From assembly GCF_038593855.1 (NCBI RefSeq), contig NZ_CP151996.1, positions 1,860,001 through 1,924,000 on the forward strand: a DNA stretch of 64,000 nucleotides, given 5' to 3'. Positions 42,727-51,427 of the stretch are shown here, one piece after another (positions within the stretch are counted from its first letter, which is position 1; each line of letters begins with the position of its first letter). The notes under the pieces were generated by a model, which saw nothing but the letters and a program-made list of their open reading frames with translations, made no database searches and was not told where the DNA came from. This stretch comes from Lysinibacillus sp. FSL M8-0337 (GTDB lineage: Bacteria > Bacillota > Bacilli > Bacillales_A > Planococcaceae). A program made the translations under genes and the position numbers.

Positions 42727-43695
42727 ATGATTGCATTTGAGAATGTTACAAAAAAGTACGCTAATAACCAAATTGCAGTGAATGCCATTAATTTTGAAAT
42801 ACAGAAAGGAGAGTTTTTTGTCATTATAGGGCCTAGTGGTTGTGGCAAGACGACATTACTAAAAATGATTAACCGATTAATTCAACTGACTGAAGGAACA
42901 ATCCGAATTAACGGTAAAAGAATTAGTGATTATAATATTCATGAGCTACGCTGGAATATTGGCTATGTGCTCCAACAAATTGCACTTTTCCCTCATATGA
43001 CAATAGCAGAAAATATCGCCATTGTTCCTGAAATGAAAAAATGGGAAACGACAAAAATTCAACAGCGAGTTCGTGAATTATTAGAAATGGTAGGGCTAGA
43101 ACCAGCTCAATATAGTGAACGAAAACCAAATGAACTTTCGGGTGGGGAACAACAACGGGTTGGGGTTGTCCGCGCATTGGCAGCAGATCCCGAAATTATA
43201 TTAATGGATGAGCCATTCAGTGCACTGGATCCAATCAGTCGAACAAAATTACAAAATGACCTGCTTGAGCTACAACGCGCTATAAATAAAACAATTGTTT
43301 TTGTTTCGCACGATATGCAAGAAGCGTTAAAACTAGGAGATCGCATCTGTGTGATGAAAGATGGAGAAATAGTACAAATCGGTACACCTAAGGAAATTAT
43401 ACAAAATCCCACCAATGACTTTGTCCGAAAATTTATAGGGGTCAAGGAAGATGCATTTAATGTGTTTACCATTCAACAAGTGATTGAACCGTTTGTAGAG
43501 GCGAAACATCAAAGTTATGTGATACATAGTGTTGATGAGCAGGCTACTTTACAAGTCATTTTGCAACAATTGGCGCACCATGAGTGTCTGGCAGTGAAAA
43601 GCGATGAGGAAATTATTGGGGTTATTACAAGGCAATCAATGTTGCAGTTTTTAGCCAGTCATTCCGCGGCGGAACGGGGTGAGGCAAATGACTGA
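42727..43695 (+). CDS. Quaternary-amine/ergothioneine-type ABC transporter ATPase
   Basis: The protein has 322 residues. Walker A GPSGCGKT, Q-loop VLQQIALFPHMTI, signature LSGGEQQR, Walker B ILMDEPFSALDP, H-loop VSHD. A C-terminal CBS-like half (LQQLAHHECLAVKSDEEIIGVITRQSML) is typical of OpuCA/OpuBA and EgtV. The neighbouring gene encodes a permease fused to its binding domain. It overlaps that gene by 8 nt. Confidence 0.93.
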   Translation: MIAFENVTKKYANNQIAVNAINFEIQKGEFFVIIGPSGCGKTTLLKMINRLIQLTEGTIRINGKRISDYNIHELRWNIGYVLQQIALFPHMTIAENIAIVPEMKKWETTKIQQRVRELLEMVGLEPAQYSERKPNELSGGEQQRVGVVRALAADPEIILMDEPFSALDPISRTKLQNDLLELQRAINKTIVFVSHDMQEALKLGDRICVMKDGEIVQIGTPKEIIQNPTNDFVRKFIGVKEDAFNVFTIQQVIEPFVEAKHQSYVIHSVDEQATLQVILQQLAHHECLAVKSDEEIIGVITRQSMLQFLASHSAAERGEAND

Positions 43696-45202
43696 TTTTT
43701 TAAATGTGTTGGATGAACGCAAAGGTCAACTCTTTGCATCGTTAATAGAGCATATGCAAATATCATTTATTGCTTTATTTTTTGCAGTAGCCATTGCCAT
43801 TCCACTTGGCATTTACTTAACGCATCAAAAGAAAATAGCGGAAAGTATAATTGGCATTAGCGCAGCCTTACAAACGATCCCTTCATTAGCGTTGTTAGGT
43901 TTGTTAATTCCGTTACTCGGCATTGGGAAAACGCCTGCTATAATCGCCCTTGTGGTCTATGCGCTCCTGCCCATTTTACGTAATACATTTACAGGCATAA
44001 ACGAAGTCGATCCGTCTTTAAAGGAAGCGGCCATGGCAATGGGGATGAATACGGTAAAAAGATTAGTGAAGGTGGAACTGCCACTCGCAATGCCCGTTAT
44101 AATGGCAGGCATTCGCACAGCCATGGTTTTAATAGTTGGAACAGCTACACTAGCTGCATTGATAGGCGCTGGAGGATTAGGCGATATTATCTTGCTTGGT
44201 ATTGATCGTAATAATACTTCACTCATCCTATTAGGTGCAATTCCGGCAGCTATTTTAGCATTAGTGTTCGATTATCTATTGAAAAAGCTAGAATCACTGT
44301 CCTTTAAACGAACAGTTTCGGCATTACTTGCGATTAGTGTCGCGGCAATGATTGTGATTGCACTGCCTTTTCTAAACTTTAATAACAAAGCGGATATCGT
44401 CATTGCAGGTAAACTTGGTTCAGAGCCGGAAATTCTAATTAATATGTATAAATTATTGATTGAAAATGATACAGATTTAGATGTCGAATTAAAACCAGGA
44501 CTCGGCAAGACGTCCTTTGTTTTTAATGCCCTAAAATCAGGGAGCATTGATATATATCCAGAATTTACTGGTACGGCAATCGCAGAGTTTTTAAAAGAAC
44601 AAGCAGTAAGTAACGATCAAGTAGCAGTATATCGACAGGCAAAGGAAGGCATGCTGGAAAAATTTGATATGGTTATGCTTAGTCCAATGCAGTATAACAA
44701 CACATATGCTTTGGCCGTTTCAAAACAACTGGCGGAAGCTTATCAATTACAGACGATTTCTGATATTAAGGCGGTGCAAGAGTCGATTAAAGCGGGATTT
44801 ACGTTGGAGTTCAATGATCGTGAGGATGGCTATGTAGGCATTCAGAAGCGTTATGGGATTGATATTCCCTCTGTTACAACAATGGAACCTAAGCTAAGGT
44901 ATCAAGCCATCCAATCAGGTAATATCAATTTATTGGATGCTTATTCAACTGACAGTGAGTTACGTCAATATGAGTTAACTGTTTTAGTGGATGACCAACA
45001 GTTATTTCCACCGTATCAAGGCGCGCCAATGTTAAGAAAGGAAACACTTGAAAAGTATCCAGAGCTTGAAAAGGTGCTAGGGAAACTGGCCAATCAAATA
45101 ACAGATGACCAAATGCGTGAAATGAATTATCAAGTTAACGTGGAGGGAAAAAATATTGAGGATGTAGCAAGGGCATTTTTGAAAAATGCTGGTTTATTAT
45201 AA
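43688..45202 (+). CDS. ABC permease fused to substrate-binding domain (EgtU/OpuC-like)
   Basis: From ATG 43688 the protein has 504 residues (a GTG 3 codons earlier is possible). Residues about 20-235 are an OpuCB-type permease with six TM segments and EAA loop SLKEAAMAMGMNTVKRLVKVELPLA. Residues 240-504 are an OpuCC/ProX-type binding domain (IVIAGKLGSEPEILINMYKLLIE, GSIDIYPEFTGTAI, NLLDAYSTDSELRQY). Fused TM-SBD proteins of this size include EgtU (ergothioneine), BilE and carnitine/betaine importers; ligand uncertain. Confidence 0.9.
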   Translation: MTDFLNVLDERKGQLFASLIEHMQISFIALFFAVAIAIPLGIYLTHQKKIAESIIGISAALQTIPSLALLGLLIPLLGIGKTPAIIALVVYALLPILRNTFTGINEVDPSLKEAAMAMGMNTVKRLVKVELPLAMPVIMAGIRTAMVLIVGTATLAALIGAGGLGDIILLGIDRNNTSLILLGAIPAAILALVFDYLLKKLESLSFKRTVSALLAISVAAMIVIALPFLNFNNKADIVIAGKLGSEPEILINMYKLLIENDTDLDVELKPGLGKTSFVFNALKSGSIDIYPEFTGTAIAEFLKEQAVSNDQVAVYRQAKEGMLEKFDMVMLSPMQYNNTYALAVSKQLAEAYQLQTISDIKAVQESIKAGFTLEFNDREDGYVGIQKRYGIDIPSVTTMEPKLRYQAIQSGNINLLDAYSTDSELRQYELTVLVDDQQLFPPYQGAPMLRKETLEKYPELEKVLGKLANQITDDQMREMNYQVNVEGKNIEDVARAFLKNAGLL

Positions 45203-45215
45203 ACGTTTGTATGAA

Positions 45216-45308
45216 TCGCGGGTAAAATGGGTTAATTCGCGGGTAAAGCACAATGAAGCGCGGGTAAAGTGCGATACTTCGCTGGTAAAGTACCCTTTTT
45301 CGCGGGTA
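45216..45308. repeat. Five-unit 21-bp array with TCGCGGGTA core (array 2)
   Basis: Core copies start at 45216, 45237, 45258, 45279 and 45300, exactly 21 bp apart. The third has G for the first T and the fourth reads TCGCTGGTA. It begins 14 nt after the ABC permease stop. Motif, period and copy number equal array 1 at 25358; the spacers differ. Confidence 0.93.
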
Positions 45309-45476
45309 AAGCGTACTTTATGTAAAAAGTTGTTATTTTTTTAGAGCGCCCCTTACAAATCATGTCGTCATAATTTAAAAACGGACATATTATAACGAGA
45401 TAGGTCAAATAATGATTTTGCTATCGTTCGAGTAAGGAACTATTGCTAAAACGGAATAGGAAGGGGCTGGGAAACG

Positions 45477-45908
45477 TTGGGTATTGAAAAAGGAAGAAAG
45501 CACTTTGTCTGTGAAGCGCTATACGATATAAAAGCATTGCAAGATATCATAACAGATTTTCATTCAAAATATTATGGTCAGCTTCTTGTAAAAATAGTTG
45601 GTAGTGATACCATTCCCTTTTTTTTAATAACGCATAATGGAGCACATTTACGATTAATAGATACAGTCCAACAGTTTGAAACAGAGTTTTTTCGTATAGA
45701 AGCGATTGATATAGATCGTTGTCGAGGCACTATTTCGCTGTTACGAGCCTATGATTATGAAGGCAATGAAACAAATGCAATTGCTGATGTTGTGAGATTA
45801 GAAAGAACATCGACCGAAAAATCAATTGAGTTAGGGAGTATATCAGCTATTCAGCTATTAAATCCAGACTTATTAAAAAAGAAATTTATCATTGAGCCTA
45901 AATGGTAA
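45477..45908 (+). CDS. Hypothetical protein, 143 residues
   Basis: TTG start at 45477 with GGAAGGGG about 10 nt upstream. The protein is soluble and beta-rich, with GSDTIPFFLITHNGAHLRL, a basic/acid-balanced centre (FRIEAIDIDRCRGTISLLRAYD) and a C-terminal LGSISAIQLLNPDLLKKKFIIEPKW. The pattern recalls small spore-coat-type proteins of Bacillus, but I cannot assign a family. It stands in front of the ATP-grasp/Mur ligase genes. Confidence 0.75.
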   Translation: MGIEKGRKHFVCEALYDIKALQDIITDFHSKYYGQLLVKIVGSDTIPFFLITHNGAHLRLIDTVQQFETEFFRIEAIDIDRCRGTISLLRAYDYEGNETNAIADVVRLERTSTEKSIELGSISAIQLLNPDLLKKKFIIEPKW

Positions 45909-46025
45909 AATAGATGATTTACCTATAAAACTACTAAAATAATTGCAAAACTAGAGCATCTGTCCATATGCAAGCTGCGTGATCTGAATTTAATAGAAAG
46001 AGTCTATAGAAAGGAAGATTAACGC

Positions 46026-48260
46026 ATGACAATTATAGGAATGTTGCATCATCGTCTAGATCCTAAAACTGTTATCAAGTCATATGCATATGCAGCAGTT
46101 GCAAAAGCAGAAGGAGTAGAATTTTTTTACTTTACACCTAAAAAGGTAAACTTTGACAATCGTACAATCAATGGGCAGGTATTAGAAGATGGGCAATGGC
46201 ATGAAAGAGTGATGCCCTTTCCAGATGTAATTTATAATGCTGGAAGTCCAGAAAAATTAGCGGTGTCAAAAAAAATAATAGAGAGATTGAAAAAGGAGAT
46301 CCCGTTTACTACACATTCTATCGGTAATAAATGGAATGTTATGGAGCGACTTAAAGAGGCGAAAGAATTTGATCAATACATTATCCCAACAGAAATAGTA
46401 AAAAACACAGATGTCTTTCATAGCTATATAGCCCACCATAAAAAAATCGTATTTAAGCCGATTGACGGTCGGAAAGGAAAAGGAATCTATTTTATTATTA
46501 AAATAGGAGACCATTTTGAGGTACGGCAAAATAGCGAGAATCGTATGTACTCAAAGCAACAGTTAAATGCATTAATTCATGAACTTCTTACAACGGGTAC
46601 GTTTATTATGCAACCGTATATTCAATCGAAAATGAAATCCGGTCAAGTTTATGATTTTCGCCTACATGTTCAAAAAAACGGTGAAGGTAAATGGGTGGTG
46701 ACAACAGTTTATCCACGTATTGCACCACATGGCTCAATTATTCCAAATATCAACAATGGCGGTTATACAAATTATTTGGACCCATTTTTAGAGCAAGAGT
46801 TTCAAGAAGAAGCCTTTAATATTCGTCGGATGTTGGAACATTTCTCATTATCTTTGGCACGCCATTTAGATGACATTCAGATGACGAAGTTCGGAGAGGT
46901 CATTGATGAGATTGGAATCGATGTCGGGCTTGATGCGCAACAAAAAATTTGGATCTACGAGGTAAACTGGCGTCCTGGCTGTCCACCAGCGTTTTACTTA
47001 GAATTAGATGTTGTTATCCATTCCATTCGATATGCAAAGTACTTAGCAGAAAACCAACAACCGATAAAAAAATCCAAACCAAAGCCTACAGTTTCTAACA
47101 CAAAAACAGTAGTACCAAAACCCGCAGATTCAAAACCAAAGCAAGTCGAAGTAAAAGCTACATCAAACCATGCAAAATTCGATAAACCGATAATTGCGAT
47201 TACTGGTAGTGCAGGAAAGACCACATCTAAGGCATTTTTAGGGTCCATATTGTCTAAAAAATGGAATGTATTTGAGTCGAAGGATTACTGGAATACGACT
47301 GAACATACTAAAAAGCATGCAGAAGAAATCAATGATTCGCACCAAGCCGTTGTGCTTGAATATGGAATGGCTTATCCAGGTATTATTACAAACCACTGTA
47401 GCATTATCCAACCAAATATAAGTATCGTTACGAATATTGGACTTGCGCATGTTGGGAATTTTGATGGGGATGTTCGAAAAGTAGCGAAAGCTAAATCAGA
47501 ATTAATTCAAGGTATGGACCAACAAGGATTACTTATTTTAAATAAAGATGATGACAATTCAAACTATTTATTGACTGATCAATTTAAAGGGAAAATCCTG
47601 ACTACTGGTATTCACACAGAAGCGGACTATCGAGCATACGACATACAATATAAAGAAAATGGCATGGCATTTAAGATGGAGCTGCAAGGTCAGGAAATCC
47701 AATTATTTATCCCAATTTTAGGAGAACATCACGTTTATAATGCGCTTAATGCGGTCGCAGTTGCAGATTATTTAGGGTTTACGCCACAGGAAATAAAAGC
47801 AGGTTTGCATTTTAAAAAGCCGCCAAGAAGGTTGACGGTGTATAACTGCCGCGATCATATAACAGTCATTGATGATACTGTTCATTCCCATCCGCAAGGC
47901 GTAAGGGCAGCGCTAAATGTGCTGACAAATGTTAGCAAGAAACGGCGTGTGGCAATAATAGGGCAGATGCGTGAGTTAGGAGATTTAAGAGAAGAAGAAT
48001 ATCGAAAATTAGGCGAATTTATTGTTGAACAAGGCATTGACCTTTTAATTACCTATGGCTTTAGGACAGAAGAAATAGGAACAGCGGCCATGGCAAAAGG
48101 CATGGATTCAAACAAGATTTATCATTTTACGAATAAAGATCAATTGCATGCGCTATTGGAGAAAATAATCGAACCTCATGACACGATTCTTGTCAAAGGT
48201 GCTAGTAAAACGAATATGTTTGAAACCGTTAAATTTTTAGACCAAACATTTAAAGCATAA
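46026..48260 (+). CDS. ATP-grasp (YheC/D-like) fused to a Mur-ligase domain
   Basis: The protein has 744 residues. Residues 1-345 form a YheC/YheD-type ATP-grasp enzyme (FPDVIYNAG, KPIDGRKGKGIYFI, QPYIQSKMKSGQVYDFRLHVQKN, IYEVNWRPGCPP). A Lys/Pro/Val-rich linker (346-385) leads to a Mur ligase: P-loop GSAGKTTSK (394-402), VVLEYGMA, NIGLAHVGNFDG, KAKSELI with the likely carbamylated Lys, GEHHVYNALNAVAVAD, IDDTVHSHPQG, GQMRELGD. ATP-grasp followed by Mur ligase is the order seen in cyanophycin synthetase. It probably links amino acids by amide bonds; substrate unknown. RBS AAAGGAAG. Confidence 0.88.
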   Translation: MTIIGMLHHRLDPKTVIKSYAYAAVAKAEGVEFFYFTPKKVNFDNRTINGQVLEDGQWHERVMPFPDVIYNAGSPEKLAVSKKIIERLKKEIPFTTHSIGNKWNVMERLKEAKEFDQYIIPTEIVKNTDVFHSYIAHHKKIVFKPIDGRKGKGIYFIIKIGDHFEVRQNSENRMYSKQQLNALIHELLTTGTFIMQPYIQSKMKSGQVYDFRLHVQKNGEGKWVVTTVYPRIAPHGSIIPNINNGGYTNYLDPFLEQEFQEEAFNIRRMLEHFSLSLARHLDDIQMTKFGEVIDEIGIDVGLDAQQKIWIYEVNWRPGCPPAFYLELDVVIHSIRYAKYLAENQQPIKKSKPKPTVSNTKTVVPKPADSKPKQVEVKATSNHAKFDKPIIAITGSAGKTTSKAFLGSILSKKWNVFESKDYWNTTEHTKKHAEEINDSHQAVVLEYGMAYPGIITNHCSIIQPNISIVTNIGLAHVGNFDGDVRKVAKAKSELIQGMDQQGLLILNKDDDNSNYLLTDQFKGKILTTGIHTEADYRAYDIQYKENGMAFKMELQGQEIQLFIPILGEHHVYNALNAVAVADYLGFTPQEIKAGLHFKKPPRRLTVYNCRDHITVIDDTVHSHPQGVRAALNVLTNVSKKRRVAIIGQMRELGDLREEEYRKLGEFIVEQGIDLLITYGFRTEEIGTAAMAKGMDSNKIYHFTNKDQLHALLEKIIEPHDTILVKGASKTNMFETVKFLDQTFKA

Positions 48261-48267
48261 CGAAGAA

Positions 48268-48309
48268 AACCCGAGTAGTTGCCCATTGGATAGGGCAATT
48301 ACTCGGGTT
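48268..48309. terminator. Terminator between convergent fusion-ligase and ATP-grasp genes
   Basis: The long stem AACCCGAGTAGTTGCCC/GGGCAATTACTCGGGTT is followed by T-rich sequence on the minus strand. Confidence 0.82.
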
Positions 48310-48448
48310 GATGCTGTTCATGGAAACAATTCAAGATGATGTCTCCAGCGCTCTATTGCCTAAATTGCTCATAGTAAAGCGGATGAAGCTAAAGCCACAT
48401 CCGCAACTACAGCATATTTAGCTTACGGTAAGCAATGCCCGCCCAACA

Positions 48449-49654
48449 TTATAGTGCTTTTAATAGAAATTTGATTTCCATGGCGGCGGTTATAGCATTG
48501 TTTTTCGCTTGAGCTAAAGTTTTCCCCTCGGCAATAACATAGGCATAGCGATGACCCATCGACAATGGGGGGGTTAACAAAGTTCCTTTTCGTGGCTTTA
48601 CATATACATCGACAACACCAGGTGCTTTTGTTGCCCTTGTTTTACCGATTACTCTTTCTAACACACCTTTGCTCTCTACTATAACATATTTTGTAAAGAT
48701 GAATTTTTTATGCCTAGGTTGGACATTTGGTTGTTCACCTAAAAATAATTTAAGTGTTTCTTCCACTAAACTAAATCCGAAAGCCGCATGTAGCATATTA
48801 TTCATAGCGCCACCTGAAATTCGAGGGTTAATCTCAATGAGCTTCCATCCATGTTCCGTTAAACGAAGCTCTAGATGCAATGTTCCATTTTCAATATCAA
48901 ATACTTTGACAATAGAATGGAGCACTTCTTCAATCCCTTTTTGAATATCAGAAGGTACTTCCGCGAGTATACCATAGCCTGTAATAATGAATCGTTTTCC
49001 TTGTGTAATCTCTTGTTCAATAATACCGATTGTGTGAACTTGTCGCTTATAGACCATTGCTTCCACTAAGTATTGGGGTCCATCAATATATTCCTCAATC
49101 ATGATGGTTTCACCAGGGTTTTTATTTTGGAGAAATGTAAGATGTGAATCGAGTTGGTTTTTATCTGTCGCAAGTAGTACGTCTTTTGAACCCGTTGATT
49201 TAGGAGATTTAACAATCAATGGAAATACCATGTTATTTGAAAATGATTCATGCGGTTTTTTTAGGAAAAATTTTGGGGAATACGGCTGATCCTTTAATAG
49301 ATTTCTTGTTTTCTCTTTATCTTCCATCATTTCAATTGCTGCTGATGAAGTATAGTTTTGGCAAAATTCATCACATAAAATAGAGGCAATATGAACAAAT
49401 GGATCTACAAAACTAACAATGGACTTTATCTCTAAACCGGTATCAAGCAAATCATGAATTTCTACTATCATATCTTCTATATTGGAAGTATCGATAAAAA
49501 TCATTTTATGAATGTCTGGATAGGCTTTTCTCTGTTGTAATTGTTTTTCATTGCTTGTGAACAGTATTGTCAAGTAGCCCAATTTTTCTGCTGCTTTTAT
49601 CGCTTCACGACTAGACCCAGATTTGTTTGTACCGATAAATATAATTGCCTTCAG
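48449..49654 (-). CDS. ATP-grasp ligase (L-amino-acid ligase/carboxylase-like)
   Basis: ATP-grasp protein: N-terminal Rossmann KAIIFIGTNKSGSSREAI, ATP-binding FPLIVKSPKSTGSKDV, MIEEYIDGPQYLVEAMVY, and the metal-binding HLELRLTEHGWKLIEINPRISGGAMNNML. This pattern occurs in dipeptide ligases such as BacD/YwfE and BL00235. The only good RBS (GAAGGAG) puts the start at a CTG at 49654 (401 residues). A GTG at 49678 is upstream of that RBS and would be the conventional call. It is divergent from the tandem Mur ligases. Confidence 0.85.
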   Translation of the reverse strand: MKAIIFIGTNKSGSSREAIKAAEKLGYLTILFTSNEKQLQQRKAYPDIHKMIFIDTSNIEDMIVEIHDLLDTGLEIKSIVSFVDPFVHIASILCDEFCQNYTSSAAIEMMEDKEKTRNLLKDQPYSPKFFLKKPHESFSNNMVFPLIVKSPKSTGSKDVLLATDKNQLDSHLTFLQNKNPGETIMIEEYIDGPQYLVEAMVYKRQVHTIGIIEQEITQGKRFIITGYGILAEVPSDIQKGIEEVLHSIVKVFDIENGTLHLELRLTEHGWKLIEINPRISGGAMNNMLHAAFGFSLVEETLKLFLGEQPNVQPRHKKFIFTKYVIVESKGVLERVIGKTRATKAPGVVDVYVKPRKGTLLTPPLSMGHRYAYVIAEGKTLAQAKNNAITAAMEIKFLLKAL

Positions 49655-49805
49655 TGAAATCACTCCTTCAATTGGCACTTGGATTATTAATATACACCTT
49701 ATATATATGCTGTGAAATAGTTTTCTTCTAGTTATGTATCATGTTTACATCCAAGCAACTTTTAAAGTGCTTCATATAATAGAGAAGAAAGGAGTGTGAA
49801 ATGAT

Positions 49806-51215
49806 ATGAAGCCTCTATCGGTGAAGAATTTAACAGCGATTACTGCAGGTAAATTATTGCAAGGGTCGGATGAGGTGCTGATCCAGTATGGCGCATATCG
49901 GCTAAAACAAGTGAAAAAACCGTACACAGCTCTATTTACAGACAAACGCATAGTAAACTGGAAAAGTCTTGAATCGCTTGCTCCTCTAGTGCTTGTTACA
50001 GAGTGGGTGTATAGTCAGCATGAAATTCCTCAACACGTAATAATTATTCAAGTAGAAAATACAGATGAGGCCTACTGGAAGTTTGTACATTATTATCGTA
50101 GTCAATTTGAAATCCCTGTTATTGCAATTACCGGAACATCAGGTAAAACTACAACAAAAGAGATGATAAAACATATTCTTTCTGCTGAAAAAGAAGTAAC
50201 CGCTACGACATTAAGTAGTAATTCTAGAACCGCTTCATTGCAGTATTTACTTAGTATTGAAGAGGAAACAGAAGTAGCAGTTTTTGAAACAGCTGTTGGA
50301 TCACCAGGAGATGTAAGGAAAGCAGGGAAGTATTTTAAGCCGACAATCGGTATTATTACCAATATCGGAGCGCACCATTTAAACTACTGTAAAACTTTGG
50401 ATGGCTATATACAGGCGAAAGGTGAAATGGCAGAAATAGTGAATTCGGATGGTGCATTAATTCTCAATGCAGAAGATGCCAATATACGAAAAATTGATTT
50501 ATCGAAATTTAAAGGACGTATTATTTACATCGGACAGCAAGCATCATGCAATTATAGAGCAAGTCATATTCACTATGTAGAAAATGGCATGCAGTTTACA
50601 TTGCATCATAAAAAGAAAAAATATGACGTTTTCGTTCCTGGATTTGGAGAGCACCAAGTATATAATGCATTGGGGGCAATTGCGGCAATTCATGAATTAC
50701 GTGTACCGATTTCCGAAGCGATTAAACAATTAGCGACATTCAAGAAAGTGAATAAGCAACTGCAACTTTTTGAAGGAATCAATGGTTCTATATTGATAGA
50801 CGATACTTGGAGCTTAACAACAACGTCCTTAGAAGCTGCTTTAAAGGTCTTAAATTCATTAGGAGAGGGCAAGAAAAAAATTGCCATTATAGGAACGATT
50901 ACGGATTTAGGGTCCTGGGGGTATATTATCCATGAGCAAGCAGGAGAATTAATCCATAAAATTGGTGTAGATGTGCTTATTACCATTGGAGAGCACGCCC
51001 GAATTATGGCTGATCGTGCAGTAAAATTAGGCTTCAGTAAGCCAGTATATATATTTAATAATAATATTCTCGTTTATGAGTTATTACATGAAATAGTAGA
51101 TGAGAATACAATTATTCTAATAAAAGGAGATATGTATAGTAAGCAAATTTACCAACTGGCCGCTGATTTAAAAATTAAAAAAACGTTCCCAAAAGAAAAT
51201 GATTCTAGGCAATAA
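49806..51215 (+). CDS. MurF-like ligase, paralogue A (diverged)
   Basis: The protein has 469 residues with MurF domain order: N-terminal domain (1-100), P-loop GTSGKTTTK (110-118), AVFETAVGSPGDV, ITNIGAHHLNYC, the Lys of YIQAKGEMAE, GEHQVYNALGAIAAIHEL, and C-terminal ligase domain with IDDTWSLTTTS and IGTITDLG. In MurF the DDSYNANP motif binds substrate; here Asn-Pro is lost, so specificity has changed. It is clearly a paralogue of 51428-52813. RBS AAAGGAGTG. Confidence 0.87.
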   Translation: MKPLSVKNLTAITAGKLLQGSDEVLIQYGAYRLKQVKKPYTALFTDKRIVNWKSLESLAPLVLVTEWVYSQHEIPQHVIIIQVENTDEAYWKFVHYYRSQFEIPVIAITGTSGKTTTKEMIKHILSAEKEVTATTLSSNSRTASLQYLLSIEEETEVAVFETAVGSPGDVRKAGKYFKPTIGIITNIGAHHLNYCKTLDGYIQAKGEMAEIVNSDGALILNAEDANIRKIDLSKFKGRIIYIGQQASCNYRASHIHYVENGMQFTLHHKKKKYDVFVPGFGEHQVYNALGAIAAIHELRVPISEAIKQLATFKKVNKQLQLFEGINGSILIDDTWSLTTTSLEAALKVLNSLGEGKKKIAIIGTITDLGSWGYIIHEQAGELIHKIGVDVLITIGEHARIMADRAVKLGFSKPVYIFNNNILVYELLHEIVDENTIILIKGDMYSKQIYQLAADLKIKKTFPKENDSRQ

Positions 51216-51427
51216 TGCACTTGTCGTGAAAGCTGGATAAAGACTGTGTCGCATAAAGTCATATCATAATATTGTATAGTAATCATCTAGAAAGGAGCGC
51301 TATAAATAAAGGATAAAGCACGTCATCAAATACTAGTTGTTACTAGAAATAGGGTAGGATGGTACTTCATTACCCACACTTCTAGTAATTATACTTCATA
51401 CTATAATGAGAGGGGGGAGGAGTTCAC

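Noticed and set aside
49700..51300. Sigma-K/E promoters before the Mur ligases
   Set aside because: CATAnnnTA matches occur (near 49770 and 51260), but they overlap ordinary TATAAT-like elements and lack convincing -35 partners in this AT-rich DNA.
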